Origin: Xenopus tropicalis | Lineage: Eukaryota > Chordata > Amphibia > Anura > Pipidae | Length of the DNA: 64,000 nt | Direction: 5' to 3' | NCBI RefSeq assembly: GCF_000004195.4 | Contig: NC_030678.2 | Location: 89,688,904 to 89,752,903, forward strand | In this document: positions 9,924-22,264 of the stretch, piece by piece | Numbering within the stretch: position 1 is the stretch's first letter | How the letters are laid out: each line of letters starts with the position of its first letter | Program-made: the position numbers and the translations under genes | Notes under the pieces: generated by a model | Databases searched by the model: none | What the model saw: only the letters and a program-made list of their open reading frames with translations | Told to the model about the DNA's origin: nothing

Positions 9924-12769
9924 TTAGTGCCTTTTATACATATCCCCCTTAGTATTTAAAGTGCCTGCAATCCATGGTCCTATTCAATGCAAAAATTGTA
10001 ATACACTTTATAGACAATTATAAAGAGAGGTCTTTGGTCTCTTACATTGGCAAGTTCATAGATTGTTAAGTGGTCTATTCACATGTATTCTATAGTTATG
10101 TGACTATATTATATATGTTTGCCCAGCAAGCATAATGAACATATATTTGTAATTTGCATTTGAAAGATGACATTGCATTAATCTAGTTGTTCTGGCCAGA
10201 AGCATATGTAGGATATATGTAGCTCATTAGGGTGGACATTGACCTCTCTCAGGGACTGATGCAATTCCCACTGATCAGATTTTTAGTCTTAAGTATGGTT
10301 GTGATATAGAACATGACAAGCATTCAAAATGAATTTTTAATTGGTAGGCCAGTTTTTTGCCTGTGAGTAGAACAGATTTCTTGCAGGTGACAAATCTCCC
10401 TCTGCCATTACCCTAAATCTCTAAATCCTATTGCTCCATACTTTCTGCATTACAGTTTCATGTTTAGCCAGCCTGAAAAGCCTATAGGGCAAACTTCACA
10501 AAACTATAGACATCTTTGTTCAAAATAGCTTTATGCTCTGGAATAGAAGATAACACTCAGTAAAATCCCATTTAAATGTATAATTGCAATTATGCAGCTA
10601 TGTTATTGAGTTAGACAAAGTGCTTGCCCTGTTGATCTGAAGTGCTATTACATTAGTTGAAGCTCACAAAACCACATGCTTTCAGACCCATCACTGATTT
10701 CCTGAGACGCATATAGTTGGAGTCAGTTTCAGTGATTATTAAGGATACAATTGGATAGAAAAGTACAGGTTGCTTTCATCTGTTCTTAGAGAAATTCACA
10801 TAAAAAGTTATAGGACTAAAGAACCCTTTTATTTAAGGTTGTCATCTTCCAGAAATCTCCTTTCCCACTCCTGAACAACACAGTCAACCACCTGTGCTGC
10901 CCTGTTTGACATGCCTGTTGCTAAAATGTATGGTAACAAATGGGGTTAGTGACCACCATATCTGCTCCTTTACATATCTTCCACAGCTCCCTGGCAACCA
11001 GGAGCATACACAGTTTAAAAAAATCTGATCCTGACCTCAACTGCATGTTTTTTCATTGGCGATAACTGGCAGAGAGCTGGCAAAAAGATTTCTAGTGGCC
11101 AGAAATTGAGGCTGCCACCACTGTTGTGCTGCTCTGAATTTTAGTAGCAGCTACTGCAAATGGGGCAGTACAGGAGGTCAACTGTGTTGTTGTTCTTTAG
11201 GAAGGCATCTGAAGGTACAAAACTAGTGTGGGTGCCAACAAAATAGCACATACTACAACTTGTGACTGATTTACCAATTCAAATTAGTGTCTGTACTGGT
11301 AAATAGCACAAGTTGTTACGTTTTGGTAAACTTTGCAACATTTTCAAAACAAGGTTTGCATGGGACTCCTATGGTGTATTTGTATAAAGCACAAGTAAAG
11401 TGGAACATTTATTGGCACAAGTATCTTTTAGAATAACATTTGGATGGACATATTTGCATCTGTTTTTTCAAGGAAGTGCTCCTTTCCCCTTTAATCAAGA
11501 AGGAGCCAGAGTCAGTTTATTCATGTGTGTATATGCTGTATCGCATAATATTGGAGAACTACTCAGCAGTGCAAATGTTTGATTTTATTGTCTTTAAAAT
11601 GTACCTTGAAATTTCCCCTTGCAAAACAAGATACCTCAGTAAGTATTAAATATAATTTTAATAAAAACATAGAAGTCTTTAAAGATTAATATAGCTATTC
11701 TCAAATAATATTGATATGCTATTTTCCATCTTTATTTATCCCCTGATGAGGAATAAATGGCTCCCTATAGACTATTCATAATTGAAAAATGCTTTTAAGA
11801 GATGAAGGGTGCATTTGGGAAGGTGCCTGTTTTATTGTATGCAATGTCACTTTGATCAATTCTTTTACTAATGTTTTTAAGGTTCTTATGGAGAAGACAG
11901 ATTGATGAACAACCAAAAATCAATGGTGCTTATTGTCTTAAACTACAGTCAGAATAGAGACTGTTAGTAGTCAAGTTAGGGACCTAGATATCATTTCAGA
12001 CATCAAAATAACAAGCCCTTTGTGCAGACAAAATTTGGACTGAGGGAATTTATTTATTTATTATGTATTTTACCATAAATACACACATTTTGGATTTCTT
12101 TAAATTATAATTTATTAAGATTGTATGCATCAATAACAATAAAGTAAACTGCAAAATGCATTTCCGTGTATTAAAAATAAACTATTGGGCCCTGCCCAAC
12201 TAGATAAGGTGTAGAGAATATATATGACCCCCCCCCCATGTAAGGTAACTAAGGACAGTCATGTATTTTTTCAAACATCCAATAACTCTTGTTTTGGTGT
12301 GGGGTAGATACTTAATATGAAATAATTTGATAAATATCTGTAGTCTGCGAATCAAGCAACATTATGAAAATCCTACCATTGAGTGACAGGCTTTAAATTA
12401 ACCTTTTGTGATTGGTCGGCTAATAAAGAGTTTACTGAGTGTGCTTTCTCACATGACAAGTACTTGTGAAGAGCTTTTATGCATCTCCTGGTAGACAAGA
12501 TTCATATGTTAGTATCAGGCCAGAACAGACACCAGTGTTTTGAACAAATTTCTTCTTTTGAATAAGCCCCTCTTCCTTTACTCAAAGGAAAACCAGCATT
12601 TATCCTAAAAATGAATAGACCTAGATGCAGAAGAAGTTGATTTTTTGGACCACATTTGTATTGGGGTAATTTAATAGCATGTATGTTGGAGGGATAGGCA
12701 GATGATACAGTACACACATTGTGAAACACCAATACACGACCAGGCACACATACTTTGATTCTAACATTT
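9924..12769. other. Mostly unique AT-rich sequence
   Basis: A C10 run lies at 12228-12237. The small open frames, for example 11440-11649 and the minus-strand frame 12502-12804, show no recognisable domain or splice context. I support no gene here. Confidence 0.5.
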
Positions 12770-13200
12770 ACTTCCAGCAGTAGCACTCCAACTAGTTTGG
12801 GCAAAAACTCCAGCCAATGGTATCACCACATGGTATAGATAAAATGCTCCATAATGGGACTTTCCACCATCTTTGCCGATCTCAGCTCCTGACTAGTAGT
12901 GTTATCTTACCCCTGCAAAGTCAAGTGCTCACTCCACATCCACTAACCTATTACAACTACTCCAAACTTCCAGATGACAGGCTGGTCTGACTCTGATCTC
13001 TGCAGCCAGATGTAACCACTCTACAGCCAGATGTAACCACCACCCTCCAATCAAGACCCCGAGTCCTCCCAGTGCTTTCCTTTTTTACTGTGCCAACTAT
13101 ATCCCCCCTGGGGGCCAGTGATAGACATTACACCCTATCAATTCTACTTATACTACGATTACACTGCTTCCATCTAGTGGGCAAACATACATAACATCAC
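12770..13200. other. Pyrimidine-rich block with a short tandem repeat
   Basis: Base composition changes here to C/T-rich with more GC than its neighbours, which suggests an inserted repeat. CAGCCAGATGTAACCACT occurs twice in tandem at about 13003-13040. I could not find element ends. Confidence 0.35.
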
Positions 13201-16200
13201 ATATTTACATTCTATAAATACTAAAATTAGTACCATATAGAGTTACACAATCCTAACAATTATCTGGTATTTCCCTTTACATGTATGCTTTAATCACCAT
13301 TTAATCACCAAATTTCACATATTTTCAAAACATTCAGTGTAATTTGCCATGTTTTTCACCTTTAATGAATTGCTCCTTCCCATGCTTCCCAAATCATTTC
13401 ACCTTATGCTAGGTGCAAACTGTGCATAAATACTGGTACAAATGATTAGGCATCAGTGTTGGCATTCTTTTTACTTGCACATTATTCAGTAGAATCATTT
13501 GCATGCAGCAAGCTGTAATGGAATCCAAAACTAAGAGGAGCTAAAACAAAGCAGTTTGTACACTATGCTGAAATTCAGTGGTTGCTATTACTTATAGGAC
13601 TCTAGATGCAACAAACTTCATAGTAATCATTGGGTGGTGTTTTTACCACCATAAAACTTTACCCCTGAATTCCTCCCATTTAATAATGGAGAACGCAAGG
13701 TTTGAAGTCATATATAATAAAGCTGTAAAATACAGCATAAAAGGAAAGATACACATTTATAAATACATCATTTTTTACACCACTTTTTTTCTGGTGTAAA
13801 TTATTTTACACAATTTGACAAGCCCCTTAGTTAGAGAAATGAATTTTTCACACAGTACACCACCTACATGTGCAAGAGCCCTGTGTTTTAAGGGTTGAGG
13901 CACAGCATGATGTTGGAAGAATGTTTGTTCTCTCTATAGATTTTGATACAGTAGTTGCACACAAGATCATTCATTCAATCTGCCCATGTATTTTATTGCA
14001 CTTGATTATGTGTCTCATTTAATTTCCAGAACACCTTTATGTGTAAATTCTTTAATATAATTGTTTGACAGTGCCTCTACTGGTAGTCTTTTGCCAGAAA
14101 TCTAAAACGCAGTAGGTAGAGAAAAACACCCCCATGAATAAGCAACAGTAAAAAGATTTATTAGAGGCAGCAGCACGATATCTAGCAAAACACAAACAGA
14201 AGTATATAATGAATGACATTCAAAGTATATCAAAATGGCATCAATATTGATTTATTAATGCTAGGGAATGCTGCTCTAATTGAATAGATGTCCAGGAAGT
14301 CTGTTAATGTAGCTGACAACGATACAGGAATTTAATCTCCCAAGTGGGCAAATTATTACTGCTTTTCTCTCTTTGTTGACAGTTGGATAAATATCAAATC
14401 AATTCACATTTCTATGGAGTACTAAAACAGCATGCAAAGACACATTAGTAGATGTGTTGTTGTCAGAAAGGTCATACACCAGACTGTGATGCTTTGTACT
14501 GAGATTTACATTTGGTGCTATCTTACAGTGTAGTGCATTATGCCATTTTATACTATATCTGCTATATATCAAGTGATTTACTCAGGACAAATGACCAAGC
14601 AAGGTGTTAACATAAACCACTCCTGCGATGTTCTCATAAGCTTAGATGCACACCGAACCTTCCTCTTTATCTTTGCAAATAAGATTGTGTGGTTTCATCA
14701 TTCTGTAGATGTGAAACCTGCTGGATTTGGCACACCGATTATTATGTGAACATTAGTATATTGGGCTTAGAAGAAAGGCAGTTAAACTTAAACGTCTGCC
14801 TAGTACAACTGTGCATTACAGGAAGATCTATAGCCTTTGTATACTGTGGGGGTACTATTTCATGATAGTTCTACCTTTTAGTGATAAGGAAAGTTTCTGC
14901 TGTGAACGAGATATATTAATGGTTATTTACCTGTTTCTGCAGAACCTAAGGCTCTGGGACAAATTCAACTTTCCAGGTGTTTAGTATAGTGACCTGTATA
15001 CCCAGTAGTTCATTTAGACCTCTTTTCCTAAATGCTATCATTGAGCTAGAGTGGTCTTTTAAGGGTTTCATATGATACAATTTACTTTACAGGAACTGAA
15101 CAAGAACTTCTGTAAGACATAGTTGTACTTGTTCTTCATCTTCCCTTTAATCATAGTTCTTTGTCTTCCCTGGAAAGAGGTGAGAACCTTGCCTTAAGGC
15201 TTCTTCTGGTCATTTTAAGAGCTGAATTTCCATTGTTTAACCAGAAACCAGGATTTTTTTTTGTGCAGAGAGTACAACTGTGGCAGCGGTGTGGTATGGG
15301 GGCTATTGCAGTGGTAGCAGCACCACAAAATGCCCCTGCTGCTTGCTTTAGATGCTAACATTTTCTAAATATAGCCTTTATATTAAGATGTATGCTTCAG
15401 AAACAGAAGAGAGCACATTTTATTTACAACCATATAGAATCATGTTGTACACCCCTAACATCCATTTTGGCAACAGTTTGAAATTGAAACCTTATACACT
15501 ATGTATAGTATACAGACATAACATGTATGTAGTGAAGTTAAATGATTTATTATTCCTGTTTTTAGCATGAAGTATTATTTGACCATGCCCACACCTGGGA
15601 TTGCTAGTTTGCCCTATTTAATTAGTAAAGCAAATTTAAGTTCAGGAACTGTAGTTTGGATTGAGCACAGACAATATTCTTAAATAAAACTCAATCTTCT
15701 TATTAATATTCTTAAATCAAACAGTTCTGCACCTAAACCTGCTTGGCTTTAATCTGATTTCTCTGTATCTGCACCTCCTGAAATGGATGCAGCATTCCCT
15801 CCCCAGAGTGAGGGCCTTTCACCAGGTAGTGTAAAACCAGCATTTGTATTTGGCGAGCAAACACAGACATAACTCAGAATGCTATGTCATAGATAGCAGC
15901 TAATCTTGCTTTCAGTTCTAACATCTAACCACACAATAATCTTTAAATATTCCCCTCTGCATGAAAAACTCACCATCGGTTGCCCACATACAGACAAGAA
16001 TGAGAAATGTTAATTAGCTCAACAGCTAATAGCCCGAGTTACCCACAAATGTGAACCATGTTTGGCCCCTAAACCACTGACGAGTTAGGAATAAAAACAC
16101 CAACCACAGCTGTTATAGTAAAATGGAAAAAGGAATTAGGAAACTGTATCACTTGAGCTGGCCGCAGGTAGGGGAATATTAATTGGCCCTTGACTTTATT

Positions 16201-16629
16201 CTGATTCCAGTGTGGGATAAAGGGCAGATTGTGGGTTCTGCAGTCTCTGCAAGCTCGCACACGTTTCATCTGTTTTGCAGACTAATATACCAGTGGAAAT
16301 TCAAATATTTATTATTCAGCTATTTTTAACCAATGAATATTATAAAAACAAAATGGAAAACTTATAACACATCCTTTTATTTTACATTTTAGTTATTCTG
16401 AAAGAGGTATAAATGAATTTTAAAATGTATATGTACTGTATAATATAGGTAAGTTTTTTTGTGTGCCATAGATCATATCCTTTATGGTGCTGGTACCGAA
16501 GTTACAGAATTGCATTGATGCATTATATATGTTTCATTAATTAAGTGCAGGTCAGGGAGGTGACAGGGAAGCGTCTATAAATGTCATAATACCACCATGG
16601 TTTAAAGTAGTGTTATATCTCATACATTT
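13201..16629. other. Mostly unique AT-rich sequence
   Basis: A small dyad (TTTACACCACTTTTTTTCTG with GGTGTAAA) lies near 13775-13800. I see no coding region, RNA gene or clear element end. Confidence 0.45.
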
Positions 16630-16750
16630 TGGAGGGCCAAACTGAATTAAAATGATGATGTTATACAGTGAAGATTATGGAGCCTCTGAGCAGACTAGGG
16701 GCCATAAAAATGGTTTGGAGGGCCCATGGGCCTCCAGTTGGACAGCCCTG
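16630..16750. mobile_element. hAT-type element, 3' end fragment
   Basis: It contains GGGGCCATAAAAATGG and GGGCCTCCAGTTGGACAGCC and ends in the terminal inverted repeat form AGTTGGACAGCCCTG. The complement of that terminus resembles the start of the element at 63029 (GTGCTGTCCAACT). A diverged second copy follows at 16850-16961. Confidence 0.6.
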
Positions 16751-16849
16751 GTTTAAAGGAACACGAAGCATTGTATTTATGCTTACAAGGCCTGTGTACA
16801 AGTTTTTACATGAAGTGGGCTGACTATTTCTAATATAGCATGCTTGAAG

Positions 16850-16961
16850 GCCTGATTATTTTATAATGATTATATCATACTGTAAAGTCTATGGAGCCGT
16901 TGAGTAGACTAGGGGCCATAAAATTCCTCTGGAGAGTTATATATCCAGTTGGACAGCCTTG
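16850..16961. mobile_element. hAT-type element, second 3' end fragment
   Basis: It repeats GAGTAGACTAGGGGCCATAA and CCAGTTGGACAGCCTTG from the preceding fragment, in the same direction and about 210 bp later. It is more diverged. It is either a local duplication or a second insertion. Confidence 0.5.
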
Positions 16962-17061
16962 ATTTGGAATTTGTTTGTTTTTCAAGTTATTACAAGCTTC
17001 ATTTGGACCTTATCTGCTTTATTCTTACTAGGAGGAAGAGTTTTTATTTTAGGAAGCTATG

Positions 17062-17559
17062 TTAAAGGGGACCTGTCACCCTAAGAAATAATTCCAATTT
17101 CTTTTCTGGTGTGTTTGTTAAGCAAAATAAATTTCACTTACACTATATAAATTATATAAATCTTGTTTCCTTCAGTCTTGTTAATATACAATCACAGCCA
17201 GCAGGCAGCTGACATTTTGTGGGCACTGTTATTAAGGTAAGCTTTGTATCACCCCAAAATCTTGTGTATGTGCCAGAATGGGGGACCTAATGCCCAGGCC
17301 CATGCACTGGCTGCACAATTAGATGGTGAGAAGGTAGGGGCAATGTGAGTGCTGATGGAAAGTTTAAGTAATTGTCTGCCCCGCCTCTATGCCTAAGGCA
17401 TAGAGGCGGGGCAGGCAGTATATGATTGACAGGGATTTTAAAATTCATTTAAAATGGGTTTGAATGTGTTAATATAAAAATGAATTTTGGTTTCATGTTT
17501 AATTTGAAAAGGACTTTTATTATACAGCTTTTCATGTCTGGGTGACAGGTCCACTTTAA
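17062..17559. mobile_element. T2-type MITE (498 bp)
   Basis: The ends are TTAAAGGGGACCTGTCACCC and, inverted, GGGTGACAGGTCCACTTTAA. The central hairpin (about 17377-17417) has arms GCCCCGCCTCTATGCC and is shared with 457-980. Its two arms are almost perfectly complementary. Confidence 0.85.
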
Positions 17560-18529
17560 GGTTGTTTTCCATAGGAGAGCTATGTCATACCATGTATGAC
17601 CATACCAGCCTCAAGAATACATCATTAGGTAACTGGATGTATTTGCAGGTGCTACATTTGATGCAAGTATCTACTCTAGGCAGTGATGGTATCTGTTGTA
17701 TAACAGTCATTTTACTGATGGGGTTTTCAGACTTAAATCTTGAATATCAGTTTCGTATTTTTGTCTCTCTTATGGTCAGATTTTTGGTCAATTTTGTTAA
17801 AAGCCAGCAAATTAAATTGAAAATATAACCCATTTGGGGCCAGCTTTACTCATGTTTGCTGCTTACTTCTGTTATGGAAGATAGCAGCAGTAGGTATAAC
17901 AGACCCAAACCTGTCTGATTGCTTTTAGCTTGTATACAGCATAGAATGCAAATATTCTTTGATCTGGTTTTGATCTTAATGCTGGCAAAAAAATCCTAAA
18001 ATACATGTTTGTCTGCATTTAGTGAATGCTTAGTTAAGTTTGGATGCATATCAGTGGGGTACAGTAGGTTTGGATGTGTGGAGTATTATTAATATGTGAC
18101 TTAGTAAAATACTCCCATACAAAGGAACTAAATTAAACTACTGACATTAAATCTTTACATGAGTGAACAATTTAATTTCCTGTATGTTAACTACCTGCTG
18201 GAATGTCATGATATATGAAGAATCAGATTAATAGGTAAAGCAACATATGTTAGTCGGGGAAATGCAGAAAGAAAATATTGACCTTGGGCCACATGTCACT
18301 AATTCATCAGATCAGAAACTGGGTATGAAAGCTACTTTCCGATGTAAATAAATGGTAAAGGATCTATGGTTCACCAGGTCTGAGAAGCATTTTTCATTTT
18401 AATTTAATTGTATACATAGCACACATAGTCCTCCCTAACTAACAACTAAACAGCACAATGTGGGACACTCATAGAAAGGGCTGTAGCACTATTTAGCTAT
18501 TTAATAGGGGCTATGTACAGCCCTGAACT
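17560..18529. other. Unassigned AT-rich sequence
   Basis: A frame of 88 codons at 17562-17828 shows no domain and begins right at the edge of the MITE. I do not regard it as a gene. No repeats are recognised. Confidence 0.5.
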
Positions 18530-18537
18530 GTTGTGGA

Positions 18538-18749
18538 TAGTGATGAGCGAATCCATGCGCCAAATGGCCAAAAAATCACAAAACAGTGAAAATGTTGCAT
18601 GTCAAAAAAAAGTTTCATGCGCCATTTTTTTAAAGTGCATAATTTTTTTGATGCAGGCGACCCTTTTTTGACACAGCCAACATTTTTTGAAGTGCACCGA
18701 ATTTTCCCGCTGCGAATCCATGCCTGATGAATTATTTAGCCCATCATTA
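18538..18749. mobile_element. hAT-type MITE with perfect 8-bp target duplication
   Basis: The ends are TAGTGATGAGC and, inverted, GCCCATCATTA. The 8-bp sequence GTTGTGGA is repeated exactly at 18530-18537 and 18750-18757. The TAGTGATGAGCGAAT start is shared with fragments at 20756 and 26677. It is non-coding. Confidence 0.85.
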
Positions 18750-18859
18750 GTTGTGGATAAGGGCAAACACTTTCAAGGGATATATTCTGGCATAATCTTA
18801 ATTTTTAAAATCTATTTAAAGGCAGCCACTCTGTGATTCACATTGGTTTGCATATTTTT

Positions 18860-18862
<3 letters not shown>

Positions 18863-18945
<83 letters not shown>
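18863..18945. repeat. (TA)n(GA)n compound microsatellite
   Basis: About 14 TA units are followed directly by about 27 GA units with one interruption. On the minus strand this produces a meaningless serine/leucine-rich frame. Confidence 0.95.
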
Positions 18946-18954
18946 CATAGAATG

Positions 18955-19065
18955 GGGAGCACAGCAAGTCATAGTTCTATGCAAAAGGTGAGGTTTATTA
19001 GTCCTACGTTTAAGTTCCCTACTGGAACCTTCGTCAGGGAACAACAACCTTCCCAAGTTGTTAAC
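18955..19065 (-). repeat. Retroelement 3' end fragment (Penelope-like signature, tentative)
   Basis: Read on the minus strand it runs CTGACGAAGGTTCCAGTAGG, then GAACTTAAACGTAGG and AATAAACCTCACC. This 'gacgaagg ... aaacg ... aataaa' arrangement recurs in frog and fish genomes at the 3' ends of retroelements. I assign it to Penelope-like elements only tentatively. A polyadenylation signal AATAAA is present. Confidence 0.4.
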
Positions 19066-19159
19066 ACTTGTAATGTTAATGTAGTGTTACTTAGATTAAA
19101 AGAAACACCGACTGACCTCAGTGGCTTGGTTTTTGGTCCTAGCCTAAAGGTCAATTAGG

Positions 19160-20639
19160 GTGAGATTTAGGTGAGATCTAAGATATCTTATAGAACAACG
19201 GTTTCCGAGATGTGTAACCTTGTAATGAACTAAAGGGGGACCATGAACAACTGTGAACAAAAAAATTCTAAAAACCACCAGTTTAATGGGTAAATGTAGC
19301 ATATGCCAGCGATCACAACTTCAACCTATACAGGACTGCAGCAGCTTTCTACCCTTAGGTCCTAAGTGCAGGATGTAGTAATATAATGTATGGCCCATTG
19401 CTAGTTACTCCCAGCAGCAATGGATAATCTTCATTCATGCTCAGGACACAAGTTTGAGTGCAAGTGCAAAACCACACCCTGTGCTCATTCACCCAGCACT
19501 TGTGTCTGGGGCATCACTTCTCTTTGCACCTCACACCAGAACTGTCTTACGTAAAAAATGTATTGTTATGTTCAAGTATCAATTTCTCTGTATCGTGCAT
19601 TATTGCAGTATTTATGCGGTGTCAAAGGTATTGCTGTGCACATACTGAATGAAGTGTTACGTACTTTAGTTGTTTGTGAAGATATGAAATAGGGAGGGTT
19701 TATTCATACAGTATATCGATGTTTCAATGCAAACCAGAGAAGACACAAAGTGGAAAGCCACATCAGACATTAATAGAACAGGAAAGTAATATAGATTAAC
19801 TGTGGTTTCTTTTGCTTCATTTTCTCATGAATTCAGGTTCTCATTTTGTGAGTAAAAAGGAACATGTATCTTTATTTTGGGCAGGGTTTACATTCACTCT
19901 GCTGCATTCTAAAAATGTAGATGTTATAAACCAGGAGCTGCATGAAGAAATTCAATTATGATACCACAGTTATGAATGTCTAGCTTTCTGCAGTATATTA
20001 TGTGTATATATATATCACTTAAAAAATAAGATATTTCTATAGAAGATCCTCTGTAATAGATATGTCTGTGCAAAGTTATGAATGCCAAGCTTACACTGAC
20101 TTAAAATGGAATGTTGTGATATTATTATGAAATAATGCCCTGGAAGTCAGCAGTTATTTTCAGTGATTAAATTTGGATCCTTTCAACGTTAAATGGATCT
20201 ATGAGTATAAATGGTTCATTGTTAACAGGATGGAAAATGCTGCTCGCCAGCCGTTGAACATACAAGGATAGTTGCACACAGATGCTCAAAGAGTGGAAAA
20301 TTGCATTTAACGTGTTCAGTACTATACAGCGAAATCTGATCGTAAGTGCTTTCGCTGTAAATATTTTGTTTCCTTTCCTACATTTAAAACTAAAGTCCCT
20401 CTGGGCAGAAAATAAGAACCAGCATCAATTTCCTTCACATATTTAAACTTAGATGTGTTTATTCACTTTACAATGTGTAAAATTCATATTACAATGCATT
20501 TCAAAGAATTGAAACCCTTGGAAATATTCTCTGGACCCCTATTTATCAAGTGTTAAATTAAGGAAATCAAATAAAGACTGCACAATTTTAATTTAATTTA
20601 ATGTTCAATAAAATTTTAAAACTTCAATTAATTTCTCAG
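19160..20639. other. Unassigned sequence
   Basis: The overlapping small frames near 19450-19650 have no recognisable domain. I find no element ends. Confidence 0.45.
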
Positions 20640-20755
20640 TACAGGTATAGGATCTGTTATATAGAAACCCATTATCCCGAAAGCTCCAAATTACAGTGAG
20701 GTCATCTCCCATAGACTCCATTTTAATCAAATGATTCAGTAAAGTGGTTGTTACT
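20640..20755. mobile_element. TA-flanked MITE, 5' fragment
   Basis: It starts TACAGGTATAGGATCTGTTA and continues CCCATTATCCCGAAAGCTCC and CATAGACTCCATTTTAATCA. These match the copy at 27380-27662. It is cut off where the hAT-like fragment begins. Confidence 0.75.
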
Positions 20756-20900
20756 GGTGATGAGTGTATCTGTCCCATTTTGCTTCACCAGAAAATCTAC
20801 TAAACTGCCAAAACCGCAAAGTCAAAAGGCGACTTTTTTTTACATACAACTTTTTTTTTTTTTTACTCCAAATGCATTAAAGTGAAAGGCTTTGAAAGCC
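20756..20900. mobile_element. hAT-type MITE fragment
   Basis: It starts GGTGATGAGTGTATCTGTCC and goes on with TTTTGCTTCACC and the poly-T segment. I recognise it as the frequent Xenopus element beginning TAGTGATGAGCGAATCTGTC. Its insertion probably interrupted the preceding TA-flanked element. Confidence 0.6.
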
Positions 20901-21570
20901 ATGAAAAGGAATGTATAAATTAGTCTTTGATTTGTGGGAAGCCATAATGAGGATTTTAGGAGTGGAGGGGCCTGGTTTTTTTCTTAGATAAAAGGAGGAA
21001 GATTCTTGCAGTAGAATTTAATACAGACTGTAGTAGGGAGAGGTTGGGGTTAGGGGGGCAGTTAGTAGCAAGTTGCAATATTCTATGTGGTATTGCAAGG
21101 GCCTTCGTTTTTCTGGTCACACATCATGCAAAAACAAACAAAGGGTGAACCATATTTTGGTAGCACATAGCTTTGTGTAGGTACGGTAATAAGGAGTTCA
21201 CATCAGGAAATCTCTATCATGTATCAATAAAGCAATCAATGGTTTCTAGCCTCTAGTGCTCATTCCTGAGATGTAGGAAAAAAACAAATGTTACCTTTTC
21301 ACTTACCCCCCCCCCCCAATTTATTTGATTTTATTTGAGTGGTTTTTAAACTTAATGTCGCACTATAAGGTTGGTCAGTATATTGTAGCTGCAACTTGGA
21401 ATTATCTCTAGTCACCCCCCCCCCCCCCCTTGTAGACAGGGTTGGGTTTGGTTTTCCTTTATAACTTGTATTATGAAATTATAACCTGTATTTCATCGTG
21501 ATTAGCACTTATAAAAAAGCCATTGTGCATGGCACAACAGGTTTGAATGCATCCTTGCAGCTTTTATTTT
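20901..21570. other. Unassigned sequence with two poly-C tracts
   Basis: Runs of 12 C (21306-21317) and 15 C (21415-21429) lie about 100 bp apart. Nothing else is recognised. Confidence 0.5.
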
Positions 21571-22000
21571 TTAAAGGACAAGGCAACGCAAAATATAATT
21601 TTTTGCCTATTTAAAGAAACCAAAATTCTAAGCAACTTTTCAACATACATTTATTACAAGTTTGTAATGGTTTTTGAGTTATTTGTATATATAATTGCTA
21701 TTAGAAGCAGTGTTTGCCTGTCCTTTCTATTCTCTGCCCTGGTGGCTCTGACTGTTGAAACATTGTAACACAAGCCAGCAGACTGACAGACCTGTATTGC
21801 AGGAGAAGCAAGACCTTTGCAACATTGTTTCAAATGTAACAACCAGGAGTTCAGCAAATGCTGCTTTCAATAGCAAATACATTTACAAATAACATATAAA
21901 GCGCTACAAATTTTTAATTATTTCATATTGTAAAGTTGCTTAGAATTATGTTTTCTTTCATTATGCAAAAAATTATTTTTGGGGTTGACATGCCCTCTAA
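21571..22000. mobile_element. T2-type MITE (430 bp)
   Basis: It starts TTAAAGGACAAGGCAACGC. The inner sequence CCAAAATTCTAAGCAAC is mirrored near the right by GTTGCTTAGAATTATG, and the right end is GACATGCCCTCTAA. The long imperfect inverted arms mark it as a MITE. The right TTAA is mutated. Confidence 0.7.
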
Positions 22001-22260
22001 AGGGGGAACCGTATACCCCTAAACAATGTGAAATATTTCACATAAAATTTGAAATTCTGCTTAATAAAAAAATATAGCCTTTGTGCGGTTTTTGTTTTGT
22101 AATATTATGTGCCATAATATAATTCTAGAATGAAAAACTGGCATTTTAAGTAATAAGGTCTCTCCATCTAATTCAAGCCACTGTGCTCACACACAAACCA
22201 AGGGCATGCATACAGCCAATTACACAGAATTCTATTTCTGGTGCCACAGAATGTATCAAA
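21999..22260. mobile_element. Second T2-type element, 5' part
   Basis: TAAAGGGGGAACCGTATACC follows directly on the previous element. I recognise it as the start of another frequent TTAA family. CACACACAAACCAAGGGCAT further on also fits that family. The right end is unclear. Confidence 0.5.
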
Positions 22261-22264
22261 ATTG

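Noticed and set aside
18838..19056. Serine/leucine-repeat frame on the minus strand
   Set aside because: Translation of the (TA)n(GA)n microsatellite.
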